Assembly (NCBI GenBank): GCA_049652745.1
Contig: JBASEY010000026.1
Coordinates: 124,001-188,000 of the forward strand
Direction of reading: 5' to 3'
From: JBASEY01 sp049652745
Lineage (GTDB): Bacteria; CSSED10-310
Length of the DNA: 64,000 nucleotides
The notes below the pieces were generated by a model that did no database searches, was not told where the DNA came from, and saw only the letters and a list, made by a program, of their open reading frames with translations. Positions 18,813 to 28,048 of this stretch are shown here, piece by piece. The translations under genes and the position numbers were made by a program. Every line of letters begins with the position of its first letter. Position 1 is the first letter of the stretch.

Positions 18813-20071
18813 TTTTTGGTCATAGCCTGATCCGGGAAATGCTTGCCAATGCAACGGCATCGAACAGACTGCACCACGCTCTTTTGTTCTGGGGAGCCCC
18901 GGGAATAGGTAAAAGTACGCTTGCTTTGCATCTTGTCCGCCTGTTGAATTGCCTCTCTTCAGAAGAACACAGACCATGTGGGAAATGCAGGAATTGTCGG
19001 CGTATAGCTTTCCCTTTTCCGGCGCATCCGGATGTCAGGGTGTTGCGAGATATAACGGTTCCTCTATATCTGCCCAGAGAAGAAATATTTCAGCGGTTTA
19101 TCGATGAAAACCCGATTGTCGGACAGAAAACAAATGTGTCGATTGAGCAAGAATACCTTGAAGGAATCGAATTGCTGGTCAAAAGCGGGAGCGTGATCAG
19201 GCATCACTGCTGTAATGATGCCGATCCGCCGGTGGATATCCTGGTTTTTGACAAAGACAAGGATATTTCTCCGGCAATGATAGAAAAACACAGCGCTGAT
19301 CCCATCAAATCATGGTTGTTTCATAAGTTGTATGCGTATCAACAATCGGTCTGCTATAACCGATATATCAAGATCGATATGATCAGAGAAATTCAAAAGA
19401 TGCTGCATCTACACTCGTTTGAAGGCCGTATCAAAGCCGTTGTCATCGATGATGCAGACAGAATGCTGGTACCGGCTCAAAACAGCCTATTGAAAATTTT
19501 GGAGGAGCCGCCTGAAGCTTCAATCCTGATTCTAATCACGAAAAACCCGAAGGGATTGCTTTCCACGATTAGATCACGCTGTCAAATCTTGCCGTTTTAT
19601 CGACTGTCGTCAACGGATCTGGAGGAAGGACTTGTCAACCGATTCGGTTTCAATCGAAATACGGCCGAATTTATTGCCGGAAAAGCGCAGGGAAGTTTTG
19701 CCGAGGCGTTGGAAACCGATTGGGCAAAACAAACCGATGAACAAACACATTACGACAAGCTGTTCGAAGCCGGCCAATTGGGAGGTGTCGACTGGGTTAT
19801 GCGTCTATCAAATCAGGTGACGGGAAATACCACATCTGAAACAACGGAAGGTCTATCTCAGCTTTACCGATGGTTGCATGACAGGGTATGTTCGCATCCC
19901 AACTCGGATCGACTCGATGGCAGCCTGCCAAGAAATAGGCCTTTTACCGTTGAGATCGCTCTGAAAATTATGGATGGAATCACTGATATATTGAATCGGT
20001 CCAATTATAATTTGGATACACGATTACAATTTGAATCGATGTTGGTAAAAATCTTGAAAGAAACGGCGTGA
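18809..20071 (+). CDS. holB: DNA polymerase III, delta-prime subunit, with internal insertion
   Basis: HolB is the clamp-loader stator. This copy has HHALLFWGAPGIGKSTLA (Walker A, about 22-39), the zinc site CGKCRNC (about 57-63) and the sensor/SRC motif region ILEEPPEASILILIT followed by STIRSRCQ. At 420 residues it is longer than the usual 320-340. The extra length, roughly residues 80-185, lies between HPDVRVL and the expected IKIDMIREIQKM helix. The insert is charged and contains HHCCNDADPP, which could bind a metal. An intact Walker A also makes a DnaX-like role possible, but the C-terminal tau region is missing. Confidence 0.88.
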   Translation: MIFGHSLIREMLANATASNRLHHALLFWGAPGIGKSTLALHLVRLLNCLSSEEHRPCGKCRNCRRIAFPFPAHPDVRVLRDITVPLYLPREEIFQRFIDENPIVGQKTNVSIEQEYLEGIELLVKSGSVIRHHCCNDADPPVDILVFDKDKDISPAMIEKHSADPIKSWLFHKLYAYQQSVCYNRYIKIDMIREIQKMLHLHSFEGRIKAVVIDDADRMLVPAQNSLLKILEEPPEASILILITKNPKGLLSTIRSRCQILPFYRLSSTDLEEGLVNRFGFNRNTAEFIAGKAQGSFAEALETDWAKQTDEQTHYDKLFEAGQLGGVDWVMRLSNQVTGNTTSETTEGLSQLYRWLHDRVCSHPNSDRLDGSLPRNRPFTVEIALKIMDGITDILNRSNYNLDTRLQFESMLVKILKETA

Positions 20072-20074
20072 TCC

Positions 20075-21349
20075 ATGAAGAAGATTTTACGAAATGTCTC
20101 GATAATTATCTTGTTAGCCCTCATGCTTTTAGTCGTAGGTGATTTATTTAACTTTCCACTTTGGCCGATCGACATACTGGCAACACATTTTCCCGTCGAC
20201 GTACAGATAGATTTCGCTGGTATTGATTCTGTCATGAAAGAAAAGCTCTTGATTCGGCCGCAATATATCAATTTAGAACTGTGCAAACCTGATGGAACAA
20301 AAATTCGAAAACTGAATGTGGATACCAACGGAGTTGCCCGATTTGTCATTCGTGAAGGCAGTTATATTTTCAGGGCTTCCGTTCCGGTTGTCGAGAATGG
20401 TGATTGGTATTTTATGACTTTTTCATCAGGAATGGACAGCGACGGCAACACGATAAAAAAAATTCATGGCAGGCAGGAAAGCGTCAATATCGTGCTCCAG
20501 AAAACGAAGCAGATTCCCGACAACGATCTCGATGCGGTTTTCAAGATGTACCTTATGGAAGCGGATTTTCAGTCCGCCGGGGTTTTTGCTCGAGATATAG
20601 CGGAAGATATTGCAAAGGACATGGAATGTCTTTTGAATATCCAAAATCAAATAGGAGAATTACCTGTTACGGCCTATAACAGCATATTGAAAGCATTGAC
20701 TCAGGCTGTATCGATCTTGGCTAAATACGATGTGCCGCCCGATCAGCAAATACTGTCGGTAAATGGTGAAATCATTTATCTGACCTCACGCATCGACGCC
20801 GTTACGCAGGCAAGAAACAGCATCGTCGCTAAATACCTGGAAATCCTCCAACCGCTCTATACCGACAGCCAATTGATCGATCTGTTCCAGGAATGGAGCC
20901 ACCTCACTGGAAACAATGAAATATACGATTCAACGATAAAGAACTTACCGGAATTTTCTGATGATTTAAAGAAAATGGAAGAGATTGTATCAGCCTATGC
21001 ACATATGCTGCCGGATGAGATAAGGTTAAACTATAAAGAAGCCGTTTCGAAGTACGAATCCGGTGAACTGGTGGAGGCCCGGAACAAGTTTTCCCGCTTG
21101 TTGTCTTTCGTTCAAAATGTCGGTAGTGACCTTGATTTTGAAGAATTTGAAGATATTAAAATATCGATAGGTGAATACATCGATGATGTTGAATTGATTA
21201 CTGCAGCCAATTACGCTATGCGAACGGATCGCTTGGAAACAGCTCTTCAATTATATGATCTTGTCTCACGACCAAACGATCTGGTTCATGAAAGGATATT
21301 GGAAGCACAGCGCTATATGCAGTTAAAGGGAACAGGTCGCATGGAATGA
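20075..21349 (+). CDS. Membrane-anchored envelope protein of unknown function
   Basis: This 424-residue protein has one N-terminal hydrophobic segment (SIIILLALMLLVVGDLF, about 9-25), either a signal anchor or an uncleaved signal. A beta-rich part follows (about 40-150: INLELCKPDGTKIRKLNVDTNG-type strands), resembling a carboxypeptidase-regulatory/transthyretin-like fold. The remainder is helical and TPR-like (about 160-420). It begins three bases after holB and overlaps the next gene by ATGA, so it belongs to this operon. I do not recognise it; the layout suggests a periplasmic scaffold. Confidence 0.6.
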   Translation: MKKILRNVSIIILLALMLLVVGDLFNFPLWPIDILATHFPVDVQIDFAGIDSVMKEKLLIRPQYINLELCKPDGTKIRKLNVDTNGVARFVIREGSYIFRASVPVVENGDWYFMTFSSGMDSDGNTIKKIHGRQESVNIVLQKTKQIPDNDLDAVFKMYLMEADFQSAGVFARDIAEDIAKDMECLLNIQNQIGELPVTAYNSILKALTQAVSILAKYDVPPDQQILSVNGEIIYLTSRIDAVTQARNSIVAKYLEILQPLYTDSQLIDLFQEWSHLTGNNEIYDSTIKNLPEFSDDLKKMEEIVSAYAHMLPDEIRLNYKEAVSKYESGELVEARNKFSRLLSFVQNVGSDLDFEEFEDIKISIGEYIDDVELITAANYAMRTDRLETALQLYDLVSRPNDLVHERILEAQRYMQLKGTGRME

Positions 21350-22410
21350 CGCATAAACCGGCAGGCACAATTTCGAAAATGATCACTGTTGCTCAACGGC
21401 TGATGAATTTGTGGAAAAGAAAACCATTCCGTATTGGTGTCGGCATTGGAATCAGTCTGTTTTTTCTATGGATGGTTTTTAAAGACATTGAGTTCCAGGA
21501 AATTATTCAGGATATCAAAGAGATTCAAGCGTTATGGTTGATACCGGCGATAATCTGCTATTTTGCAGGTGTCTGGGTCAGAACGGCACGTTGGAGAATT
21601 TTGCTTCGACCAATCAAACGCTGTACCACTGCAAAGCTTTTTCCGATATATGTTATCAGCTATATGGCCAATAATATTTTACCTCTGCGAATCGGTGATA
21701 TTTATAGGGCCTGGATTGTCGGGAAAAAAGAGAGTGTTTCTAAAAGCGCTTCGCTTGTCACGATAGGCGTTGAACGAATTTTTGACGGGTTGACCATGTT
21801 AGGGCTTCTCCTCATCGCCATACTGTATTTTCCCATACAGGATGAACGAGTCGCCAAGGCGGTCAATATCGGCGGTATCGTTTTTTTAGGCGCTATTGCC
21901 GCCTGCTATATCCTGATCTTGAAGCAAACTTGGGCTGTAAAGCTGTTTAATAGAATTCTGTCAATGACAGGGCGTGGTGGAAACACAAAACTGGCCGAAA
22001 TGTTTGAAAATCTTTTTCATGGTTTAGGTGCATTGACAAAATTATCGGATATCGCGCTTGTGATGGGTTTGTCTATTTCCACCTGGTTGATCGAAGCGCT
22101 GAGTTATTATCTGGTGTTGAACGCTTTCGGCTTTTTCGGTTCTTTTATAGTGGCGATCGCCACGATGGCCATGGTCAATTTAATGATAATCGTCCCATCG
22201 GCGCCCGGGTATTTCGGACCGTTTGAACTCGCGTGTTTCATCATACTGGGGCGATCAGGCTATGGGAGTTTTACCGGGTTTGTCGAAACGACAGCGGCTG
22301 CATATGCTCTTATACTGCATGTGATTGTTCAATGGATTCCAAGTACCTGTCTGGGTTTGGTCTATATGTGGAAAGAACACATTAGCTTTAAAGAAATTGA
22401 TACAGCTTGA
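21346..22410 (+). CDS. Lysylphosphatidylglycerol-synthase-like/AglD family membrane protein (UPF0104)
   Basis: This 354-residue protein has about eight to nine transmembrane segments and the family motifs ILPLRIGDIYRAWIVG (about 106-121), VERIFDGLTMLGLL (about 142-155) and VPSAPGYFGPFELA (about 284-297). The family includes the flippase half of MprF and AglD-like proteins tied to lipid-linked sugar transfer. Its substrate is unknown. With the GT-C enzyme at 23239 two genes later, a role in glycolipid or polyprenyl-sugar handling is an inference. It overlaps the upstream gene by four bases. Confidence 0.85.
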   Translation: MTHKPAGTISKMITVAQRLMNLWKRKPFRIGVGIGISLFFLWMVFKDIEFQEIIQDIKEIQALWLIPAIICYFAGVWVRTARWRILLRPIKRCTTAKLFPIYVISYMANNILPLRIGDIYRAWIVGKKESVSKSASLVTIGVERIFDGLTMLGLLLIAILYFPIQDERVAKAVNIGGIVFLGAIAACYILILKQTWAVKLFNRILSMTGRGGNTKLAEMFENLFHGLGALTKLSDIALVMGLSISTWLIEALSYYLVLNAFGFFGSFIVAIATMAMVNLMIIVPSAPGYFGPFELACFIILGRSGYGSFTGFVETTAAAYALILHVIVQWIPSTCLGLVYMWKEHISFKEIDTA

Positions 22411-22435
22411 AGAAATTTGTTCTCAGGAGGATGAT

Positions 22436-23236
22436 ATGAAAGCGATAAAAATTATCTTGGTGTCGGTGAGCTTGTTATCGATACTTTTCCCAATCGTTTC
22501 CGCCGAAGATGCAGGAAACGCGAAACCGGAAAAAATGGTGTGGTTCGACGGAACCGGGGCCTATCATTATGATGACCCCACAGCTTATTTGAATGATGTT
22601 TTGTCAGGAAAAATCAAGGACAAGGAAGTTCTGGAAATACTGACCGGTGTCTGTAAGGAAAAGAAAACGGTCACCTATGAGCAATTGCCGTTGATTTCGG
22701 CTGCTCTGGATCCATTGAAGCATACTTTTTTCCTTTGTTACCCCGATGATAAGCAGTTGGCGGCAAACAGTCAAAAAATTCGAGAATTTTTCGGTACGCA
22801 ATTGGAATCATCAGGTTCATTGACGATCAAAACGTTTTCTTTTGAGACTCGAGGAGATATTTCCTTGCTTCATGGAGGAATCGACAGCAGCACATTGCTG
22901 GCAATCCCCGCTGATCCGATGATTTTGAAGAATGCGACGAATGAAACGGACAAAAAGGAGTTTCCGTTGGAAAAAGCGTTGCGGGAAGGCGCAAAAAGCG
23001 CTGAGTGGAGTAAATTTGCGCAGATGACAACGCTTCCACCGGAAGGAACGACTTATTTATTCGATCTTCATGCAGGCCCATGGATTATTTTTATGGATCG
23101 AGGTGGTCTAATTACCCAATGTTATAGAGTTATTGTGGGTACTGGGTATAAAAATGAATTGGTTGCGGAACGAACTTGTTGTCCTCCGCGCTCCAAATTG
23201 TCGGTGAAAGGCAGTGAAGAAAACCAGGGAGAATAA
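22436..23236 (+). CDS. Secreted protein of unknown function
   Basis: ATG 22436 has a strong CAGGAGG Shine-Dalgarno and begins a clean Sec signal peptide (IKIILVSVSLLSILFPIVSA-ED). The mature protein of about 244 residues is mixed alpha/beta, contains a central charged region (DPMILKNATNETDKKEF) and ends in a Cys-Cys-Pro-Pro stretch. The frame is open further upstream inside the preceding gene, but without a start site. No domain is recognised. Its place between the AglD-like protein and a GT-C enzyme suggests an envelope role. Confidence 0.65.
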   Translation: MKAIKIILVSVSLLSILFPIVSAEDAGNAKPEKMVWFDGTGAYHYDDPTAYLNDVLSGKIKDKEVLEILTGVCKEKKTVTYEQLPLISAALDPLKHTFFLCYPDDKQLAANSQKIREFFGTQLESSGSLTIKTFSFETRGDISLLHGGIDSSTLLAIPADPMILKNATNETDKKEFPLEKALREGAKSAEWSKFAQMTTLPPEGTTYLFDLHAGPWIIFMDRGGLITQCYRVIVGTGYKNELVAERTCCPPRSKLSVKGSEENQGE

Positions 23237-23238
23237 GT

Positions 23239-24912
23239 GTGGGTGAGCGCTATGAGTTTTTGCGTGGAAAATTTTCCGTAATCGGCAAAAATTTATCAGC
23301 ACGTCGATATGTTCTTGGTCTTGGGCTGGTTGTTGCAGCCGCCGGGCTTGTCCGTTTTCGCCTTGTCGACAGCAAAGGCCTGTGGTATTGGGACGAAGGC
23401 ATCTTTATCATGGGCGCTCGCTTTATCAGATGGAGAATCCGGTTCGCTTTCCTTCAACTCCAGAGCCTTTTCAATTCATCTGTTGTCATCCCGGATATCC
23501 GGAATTATGAAGGTTTCCCTGTCTTTTTGCAAAAACCTGTCCATGTATTCATGCTGGCACTGTTCTCGACGCTGTTTAAAAATGACGTTTCAGCAGCGGC
23601 GGATTACTCGATAGTATTCGGATTGATCAGCATTGTCGCAACGGCCGAGCTTGCCAGAAGATGGTTTTCTCCTATAACAGGATTGTTGGCAGCGGCTTTT
23701 TTGGCGTTCATGCCGTCTCATGTTCATTATTCCCGATTGGCGCTGCATGAAACGGATTCCATGGCGGTGTTTTTGATTCTATTGCTGTCGTTACAGGGTT
23801 TTAAAAAAGAGCCTTCACAATCGACACACATAAAACTGCCGGCTTTTACAAGTGGTTTTCTTGCGGTCATGGTTGTCGGGATGAGCTATCGTTATTTGCC
23901 CTATGTGTGCCTGGCGCTGCTTATGGAAATATCCCGCTCGGGTTGCAAAAAGCCGGCACAGGCCGAAATTGAGCGGTGGGCGTGGATGCTGATAGGTGGA
24001 GGTGTCTGTTTTCTTTTATTGAATATTGTATACAGGCAGGCCTTTTATCCGGAGTTTTGGTGGTCGGAACCCAGCAGTTATGTATCGGTTCTCAAAACCA
24101 AATTTTTGGGTGGTGAATCATCATTTGATCTGGATCACCCTCTTTATTACCTGAAAATTCTGCTTCGGTTTGATGGGGCATTACCGACGGCGTTGTGGCT
24201 GATTTCTTTGCCCATGCTCTTTTACCGGCTCAATCGTCACCGTCTTCAATGTCTGGCTTTCATTTTGGCACCGTTGGCGCTGTTCAGCTTGACCACAACA
24301 CGAGTTCCGCGCACGATTACCGGAATTTATCCGTTTATCGCCATGGCTTGGGGATGGATGCTCACTAAAATGGGATCATTCGGGAATACTGAGCTGAAAC
24401 GATTACTCTATAGAATTTCGACGATATTGATTGTTCCGGCCACTCTCTTCCCGATGCTCATCCGTTTGCCATACCTTTGGTCTATCAAATCCGGGTATCA
24501 GGATGTGGTGAAGTGGCTGCAAACCTCCGGTGATGAGCGCCATTTTTCAACGATGTACCCTGTTTTTGCGGTATATCAAGGCAACCAGGCGGTTCAACCG
24601 GTGCCGCCGGACCTCGAGACACTCAGAGAAGCGGTTGATCAAACGGGTATACGGTACCTCACTGTCGATTGGCAAAAATATCTTCGGTATCAATCAAGCG
24701 TTTATGAAATTGAGCGAAAGGTATTGCCGATAGCGGCATTTGATCATAGGCCGGGTGATTTTTTGTTGAGTTTGTATGAAAACCATATGCCGGACGATGT
24801 GCCGGTATTGCGGGAGGATCCTGGCCTTCATTACATAAAAGTTTATGATTTGTATGCGGCTTTGCCGGAGATGGGTTATCCTTTATTCAATGGCGGGTCG
24901 GATCATGAATGA
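23239..24912 (+). CDS. GT-C-fold membrane glycosyltransferase
   Basis: This 557-residue polytopic membrane protein has the PMT/ArnT pattern: a first transmembrane helix, then an acidic loop motif SKGLWYWDEGIFIMGARF (about 49-66) with the Asp-Glu pair expected for catalysis. It also has a segment resembling HYSRLALHETDSMAVFLILL. About ten more transmembrane helices and a C-terminal soluble part follow. It likely moves a sugar from a polyprenyl-phosphate donor on the periplasmic side. It starts at GTG 23239, three bases after the upstream stop, and overlaps the kinase gene by eight bases. Confidence 0.75.
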   Translation: MGERYEFLRGKFSVIGKNLSARRYVLGLGLVVAAAGLVRFRLVDSKGLWYWDEGIFIMGARFIRWRIRFAFLQLQSLFNSSVVIPDIRNYEGFPVFLQKPVHVFMLALFSTLFKNDVSAAADYSIVFGLISIVATAELARRWFSPITGLLAAAFLAFMPSHVHYSRLALHETDSMAVFLILLLSLQGFKKEPSQSTHIKLPAFTSGFLAVMVVGMSYRYLPYVCLALLMEISRSGCKKPAQAEIERWAWMLIGGGVCFLLLNIVYRQAFYPEFWWSEPSSYVSVLKTKFLGGESSFDLDHPLYYLKILLRFDGALPTALWLISLPMLFYRLNRHRLQCLAFILAPLALFSLTTTRVPRTITGIYPFIAMAWGWMLTKMGSFGNTELKRLLYRISTILIVPATLFPMLIRLPYLWSIKSGYQDVVKWLQTSGDERHFSTMYPVFAVYQGNQAVQPVPPDLETLREAVDQTGIRYLTVDWQKYLRYQSSVYEIERKVLPIAAFDHRPGDFLLSLYENHMPDDVPVLREDPGLHYIKVYDLYAALPEMGYPLFNGGSDHE

Positions 24913-26839
24913 GCAAAAACAGCCTAAAATTCGCTATCGCACCTCTATTTGGCTGTTTTCATTTTTGATCCTTGTTCTATTCGGAGTTTTTAGTCTGGGT
25001 GTTGCGGTCAATGTGGCAAAGTGGGGGCGTGAGTCGAAAGAATCCGAACTGGTCAATTTCATTATTCACAGCCATTATCTGGAGATATTGTTACGGATGT
25101 CCCCGGAAAAGCAGGCTTTTTACGATGGTCTGTGGTCATTGGAAACAGAGCAGGAGATCTGTCGACTTTTACAGCCGTTTCAGTTGAAGCCGTTGGACAG
25201 AGTCTACCTTGTCTATCGCGATCGGGGAGTTCAAATTTTTCCCAAAATCGAAAAAAAAGATGAACTGTTGGCTTTTTCTTTTGAAAATCCATTTTGGAAA
25301 CGAGCTTGGGAAGGGATTCGCAGCCTGACCGTTGAGTATGTTTCATGGGATGGTGTATCCGTTATCGCCCGTATTGTTCCGGAAAATGTATCTGAGGCCG
25401 GCCCTGGAGTGCTGATTGTTATCGAACGGGACCAGAAAGTCTTTAAAAGAAACGATATCAGGACCAGATGGTTTTTTCTGTTCAGCATCCTGGGTCTGCT
25501 TTCTGCTTATATCGTTGTGATCTATTATGGGAGAAAAATGCTTCAACCATATATGCGTCTGGAAAAAATTCTTTCCGATGCCGTATCCATGAAATTACAA
25601 GCCATTAAAAGTGAAGAAGATTTTCGTGATCCTGTACAACGCGCCATCGAAACGTTCGCCGAGGCGATAATCAGGCTGCAAAAACAAGAATATCGTTTGG
25701 AATATCTGGGGGATAAACTGGAGTCTCCTATGACGCCGATGGATGCCTATGAGGAAGAACTCCTGGCAAAGGTCAACACGGGTATTGTCACGTTTGATCA
25801 AAACAGAGTGATTCAGACCATGACATCCCGCGTTCCCAAGCTGTTGGGATTGACCCTGTCCAATGTCAAGGGTGAAAAGTGCGAAGCGGTGTTTGGCAGC
25901 GACAGCGAAATATGTCGTGTTCTGAATATGGCATTAAACCAGAAAAAGGTTGTTCGGCAAAAAAATTGGCTGTGGCGGCACGAAGGCAAAAAGCCGGTGT
26001 GGTTGAGCATATCGACAACGTTGATTCACTCGACGGACGATTCCCTGATCGGCGTAGGATGTGTGATAAGAGACATTACTCTTTTGAAAAAACTCCATAG
26101 CCAAATACGTGAAAAGGAACACCTGGCGGCGCTCGGCGAACTTTCGGCAGGTATAGCTCATGAATTCAGAAACCCTTTGGGGGCAATCCAGGGTAATGCT
26201 CAATATCTGTCGGAAGAAATCAGCGATAAAAATCTGGCAGGCATAGCGACGGAAATATTTTCAGAAGTCAGAGGCTTGGAAAGAATTATCCGTGACTTTC
26301 TCCAATTCGCTCGGCCTGTGCAGCTGGAAGTATCACCGATCGACTTGTCGGAAATGATCCGTGAAGAAATATCGGTCATGGAAAAACTATATTCACCGAA
26401 TATTCTGTTTCAATTGCAACAGAATGTCGATTCGATCGTAGCTGAAATCGATGAGCATCTTTTTCGCCAGGTGATCAAAAACTGCATTGAAAATGCACGA
26501 CAAGCAATGGAAGGCCATGGTAAACTGGTGATAAATCTTCAAAAAGCGAGCTCCGATCAGGAAGGGATTCAATCGCGTGACCATTGTGTCATTCGGTTTA
26601 TCGATACGGGGCCGGGTGTTCCCGCTGATTTGCTGGAAGAAGTTTTCAAGCCGTTTTTCACGCTGAGGGAAGAAGGCACGGGGCTTGGCCTGGCGATTGT
26701 GAAAAAAATCGTTCTGTTACATAACGGGTTTGTGGAATTTGAACAGCGCAGCGAGCCGGGAGCGGTTTTGCGGATTGCTATTCCTTTGCAATACGATCCG
26801 GAAAAAGTCGAAATCTTGTCGGACCCGGAAGAAACTTAG
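24905..26839 (+). CDS. Membrane sensor histidine kinase
   Basis: This 644-residue protein has two transmembrane helices (about 14-36 and 188-208) around a periplasmic sensor region of about 150 residues. A linker, a PAS-like domain (about 285-400), a HisKA domain and an HATPase domain follow. The phospho-accepting His is His419 in SAGIAHEFRNPLGAI. The N box (IKNCIENARQAM), G1 (DTGPGVP) and G2 (GTGLGLAIVKKI) are intact, so it should be active. The family resembles NtrB/AtoS-type kinases that act on sigma-54 activators, but no such activator is adjacent. ATG 24905 overlaps the glycosyltransferase stop. Confidence 0.9.
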   Translation: MNEQKQPKIRYRTSIWLFSFLILVLFGVFSLGVAVNVAKWGRESKESELVNFIIHSHYLEILLRMSPEKQAFYDGLWSLETEQEICRLLQPFQLKPLDRVYLVYRDRGVQIFPKIEKKDELLAFSFENPFWKRAWEGIRSLTVEYVSWDGVSVIARIVPENVSEAGPGVLIVIERDQKVFKRNDIRTRWFFLFSILGLLSAYIVVIYYGRKMLQPYMRLEKILSDAVSMKLQAIKSEEDFRDPVQRAIETFAEAIIRLQKQEYRLEYLGDKLESPMTPMDAYEEELLAKVNTGIVTFDQNRVIQTMTSRVPKLLGLTLSNVKGEKCEAVFGSDSEICRVLNMALNQKKVVRQKNWLWRHEGKKPVWLSISTTLIHSTDDSLIGVGCVIRDITLLKKLHSQIREKEHLAALGELSAGIAHEFRNPLGAIQGNAQYLSEEISDKNLAGIATEIFSEVRGLERIIRDFLQFARPVQLEVSPIDLSEMIREEISVMEKLYSPNILFQLQQNVDSIVAEIDEHLFRQVIKNCIENARQAMEGHGKLVINLQKASSDQEGIQSRDHCVIRFIDTGPGVPADLLEEVFKPFFTLREEGTGLGLAIVKKIVLLHNGFVEFEQRSEPGAVLRIAIPLQYDPEKVEILSDPEET

Positions 26840-27057
26840 CCTTGAGACTGTTTTTTCAATTGATCTCGAACGGATTGAATTCGGTTTGCGGTTTGTGCTT
26901 GTGCCGACGGATCGATTTCTATAGTGAATCTCAGGTGCATACCTTCTTTGATAGGCTGTGGAAGTAAGTTGGCCGGAAAAAGGAAACTGTCTCCTCGTTC
27001 GGTTTCGAGGATGGCTTTGGAGCCTTCGATGCGGGTAACGACAAATATTTGTTTCAT
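26836..27057 (-). CDS. DUF3006-type small protein
   Basis: This 73-residue protein has the DUF3006 pattern: a short beta-rich N-terminus (VVTRIEGSKAILETERGDSFLFPANLLP), then EGMHLRFTIEID. It overlaps the start-side neighbour punA by four bases (ATGA) and the end of the convergent kinase gene by four. Function is unknown. Coupling to the nucleoside phosphorylase is the only clue. Confidence 0.75.
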   Translation of the reverse strand: MKQIFVVTRIEGSKAILETERGDSFLFPANLLPQPIKEGMHLRFTIEIDPSAQAQTANRIQSVRDQLKKQSQG

Positions 27058-27905
27058 GATCTGTTTATGCCCTTTCTGAATGAAGCTTTCGAAATGACAT
27101 CGAGTATAATGCGATGCAAGGCTTCTTTTTGCCGCGTTGCAGTGGCCACGACCTCGTCATGGGTTGGAATATGATGATCACCGGTATAATTCGTAATCAT
27201 GCTGATGGCTGCTGCTTTACACCCGGCATGGCGGATCGCCATGACTTCTGGAACGGTGCTCATGCCGACCGCATCGGCTCCCAAAACCGCCAGCATGCGT
27301 ATCTCCGCAGACGTTTCATAACCGGGCCCCGCAAGCGCGGCATAGACGCCTTCTCTCAACTCCACGCCCGTTCTTGACGCGCCTTCTTTTATCAAATCCC
27401 TCAAAGCAATATCATAGCAATCGGTCATAGAGGGAAAGCGTGGGCCGAACGCATCGAGATTCAAACCTGTCAGAGGATTTCCTCCCATCAAATTGATATG
27501 ATCGGTGATGAGCATCAATGTTCCGGGCTGCAGGTCCGCCCGGATGCCGCCGGCGGCATTTGTAATGATAAAATGCGTCACTCCGGTTTTGATCAATGCC
27601 CGAATCGGGAGCACAAGGGTTTTCCAGTCATGGCCTTCATAGCGGTGAAAACGACCTTCCATGACGGCGACGCCTTTATCGGCCCATTTGCCGACAACCA
27701 TTTTTCCCTTATGCCCGGGAACCGTCGAAGCCGGAAATCCGGGTATCTCATGGTAAAAAAGTTCATCGGACGACGTTTCCAGTTTATCGCCCAATCCACC
27801 CAAGCCGGAGCCTAAAATGACACACCATTCCATTTTGAATTCAATTCTGTTGGACAGGAATGTCGAAGCTCGCTCGATTCTGTCGCTATATCGTAATTGG
27901 TTCAC
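27054..27905 (-). CDS. punA: Purine nucleoside phosphorylase (PNP family I, trimeric type)
   Basis: This enzyme splits purine nucleosides with phosphate in purine salvage. Family motifs are CVILGSGLGGLGDKL, the phosphate loop PGHKGKM, GRFHRYEGHDW, ITNAAGGI, and the base-binding region AALAGPGYETSAEIRML with VGMSTVPEVMAIRHAG and MITNYTG. I chose GTG 27905 because AGGAG lies ten bases before it and the resulting N-terminus (NQLRYSDRIERASTFL) matches the family. A TTG at 27941 would add 12 residues without a Shine-Dalgarno. The next gene (DUF3006) is translationally coupled. Confidence 0.93.
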   Translation of the reverse strand: MNQLRYSDRIERASTFLSNRIEFKMEWCVILGSGLGGLGDKLETSSDELFYHEIPGFPASTVPGHKGKMVVGKWADKGVAVMEGRFHRYEGHDWKTLVLPIRALIKTGVTHFIITNAAGGIRADLQPGTLMLITDHINLMGGNPLTGLNLDAFGPRFPSMTDCYDIALRDLIKEGASRTGVELREGVYAALAGPGYETSAEIRMLAVLGADAVGMSTVPEVMAIRHAGCKAAAISMITNYTGDHHIPTHDEVVATATRQKEALHRIILDVISKASFRKGINRS

Positions 27906-27993
27906 CTTGTTTGGACTCCTGAAATGTCGCTCTGTTATCAAGCATCTCGAGCATAGGACACATGCTTAAAAGCAATGATAGTCTAACACTCAC

Positions 27994-28023
27994 TTGACAG
28001 TTTCACAATTACGTAACTAGGAT
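27994..28023 (+). promoter_or_regulatory. Sigma-70-type promoter for the 28049 lipoprotein gene
   Basis: A perfect TTGACA (27994-27999) and TAGGAT (28018-28023) are 18 bases apart, about 25 bases before the lipoprotein ATG. A short leader with GAGGATGAAGGTG follows. Confidence 0.5.
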
Positions 28024-28048
28024 TACACCTCGAGGATGAAGGTGAACC

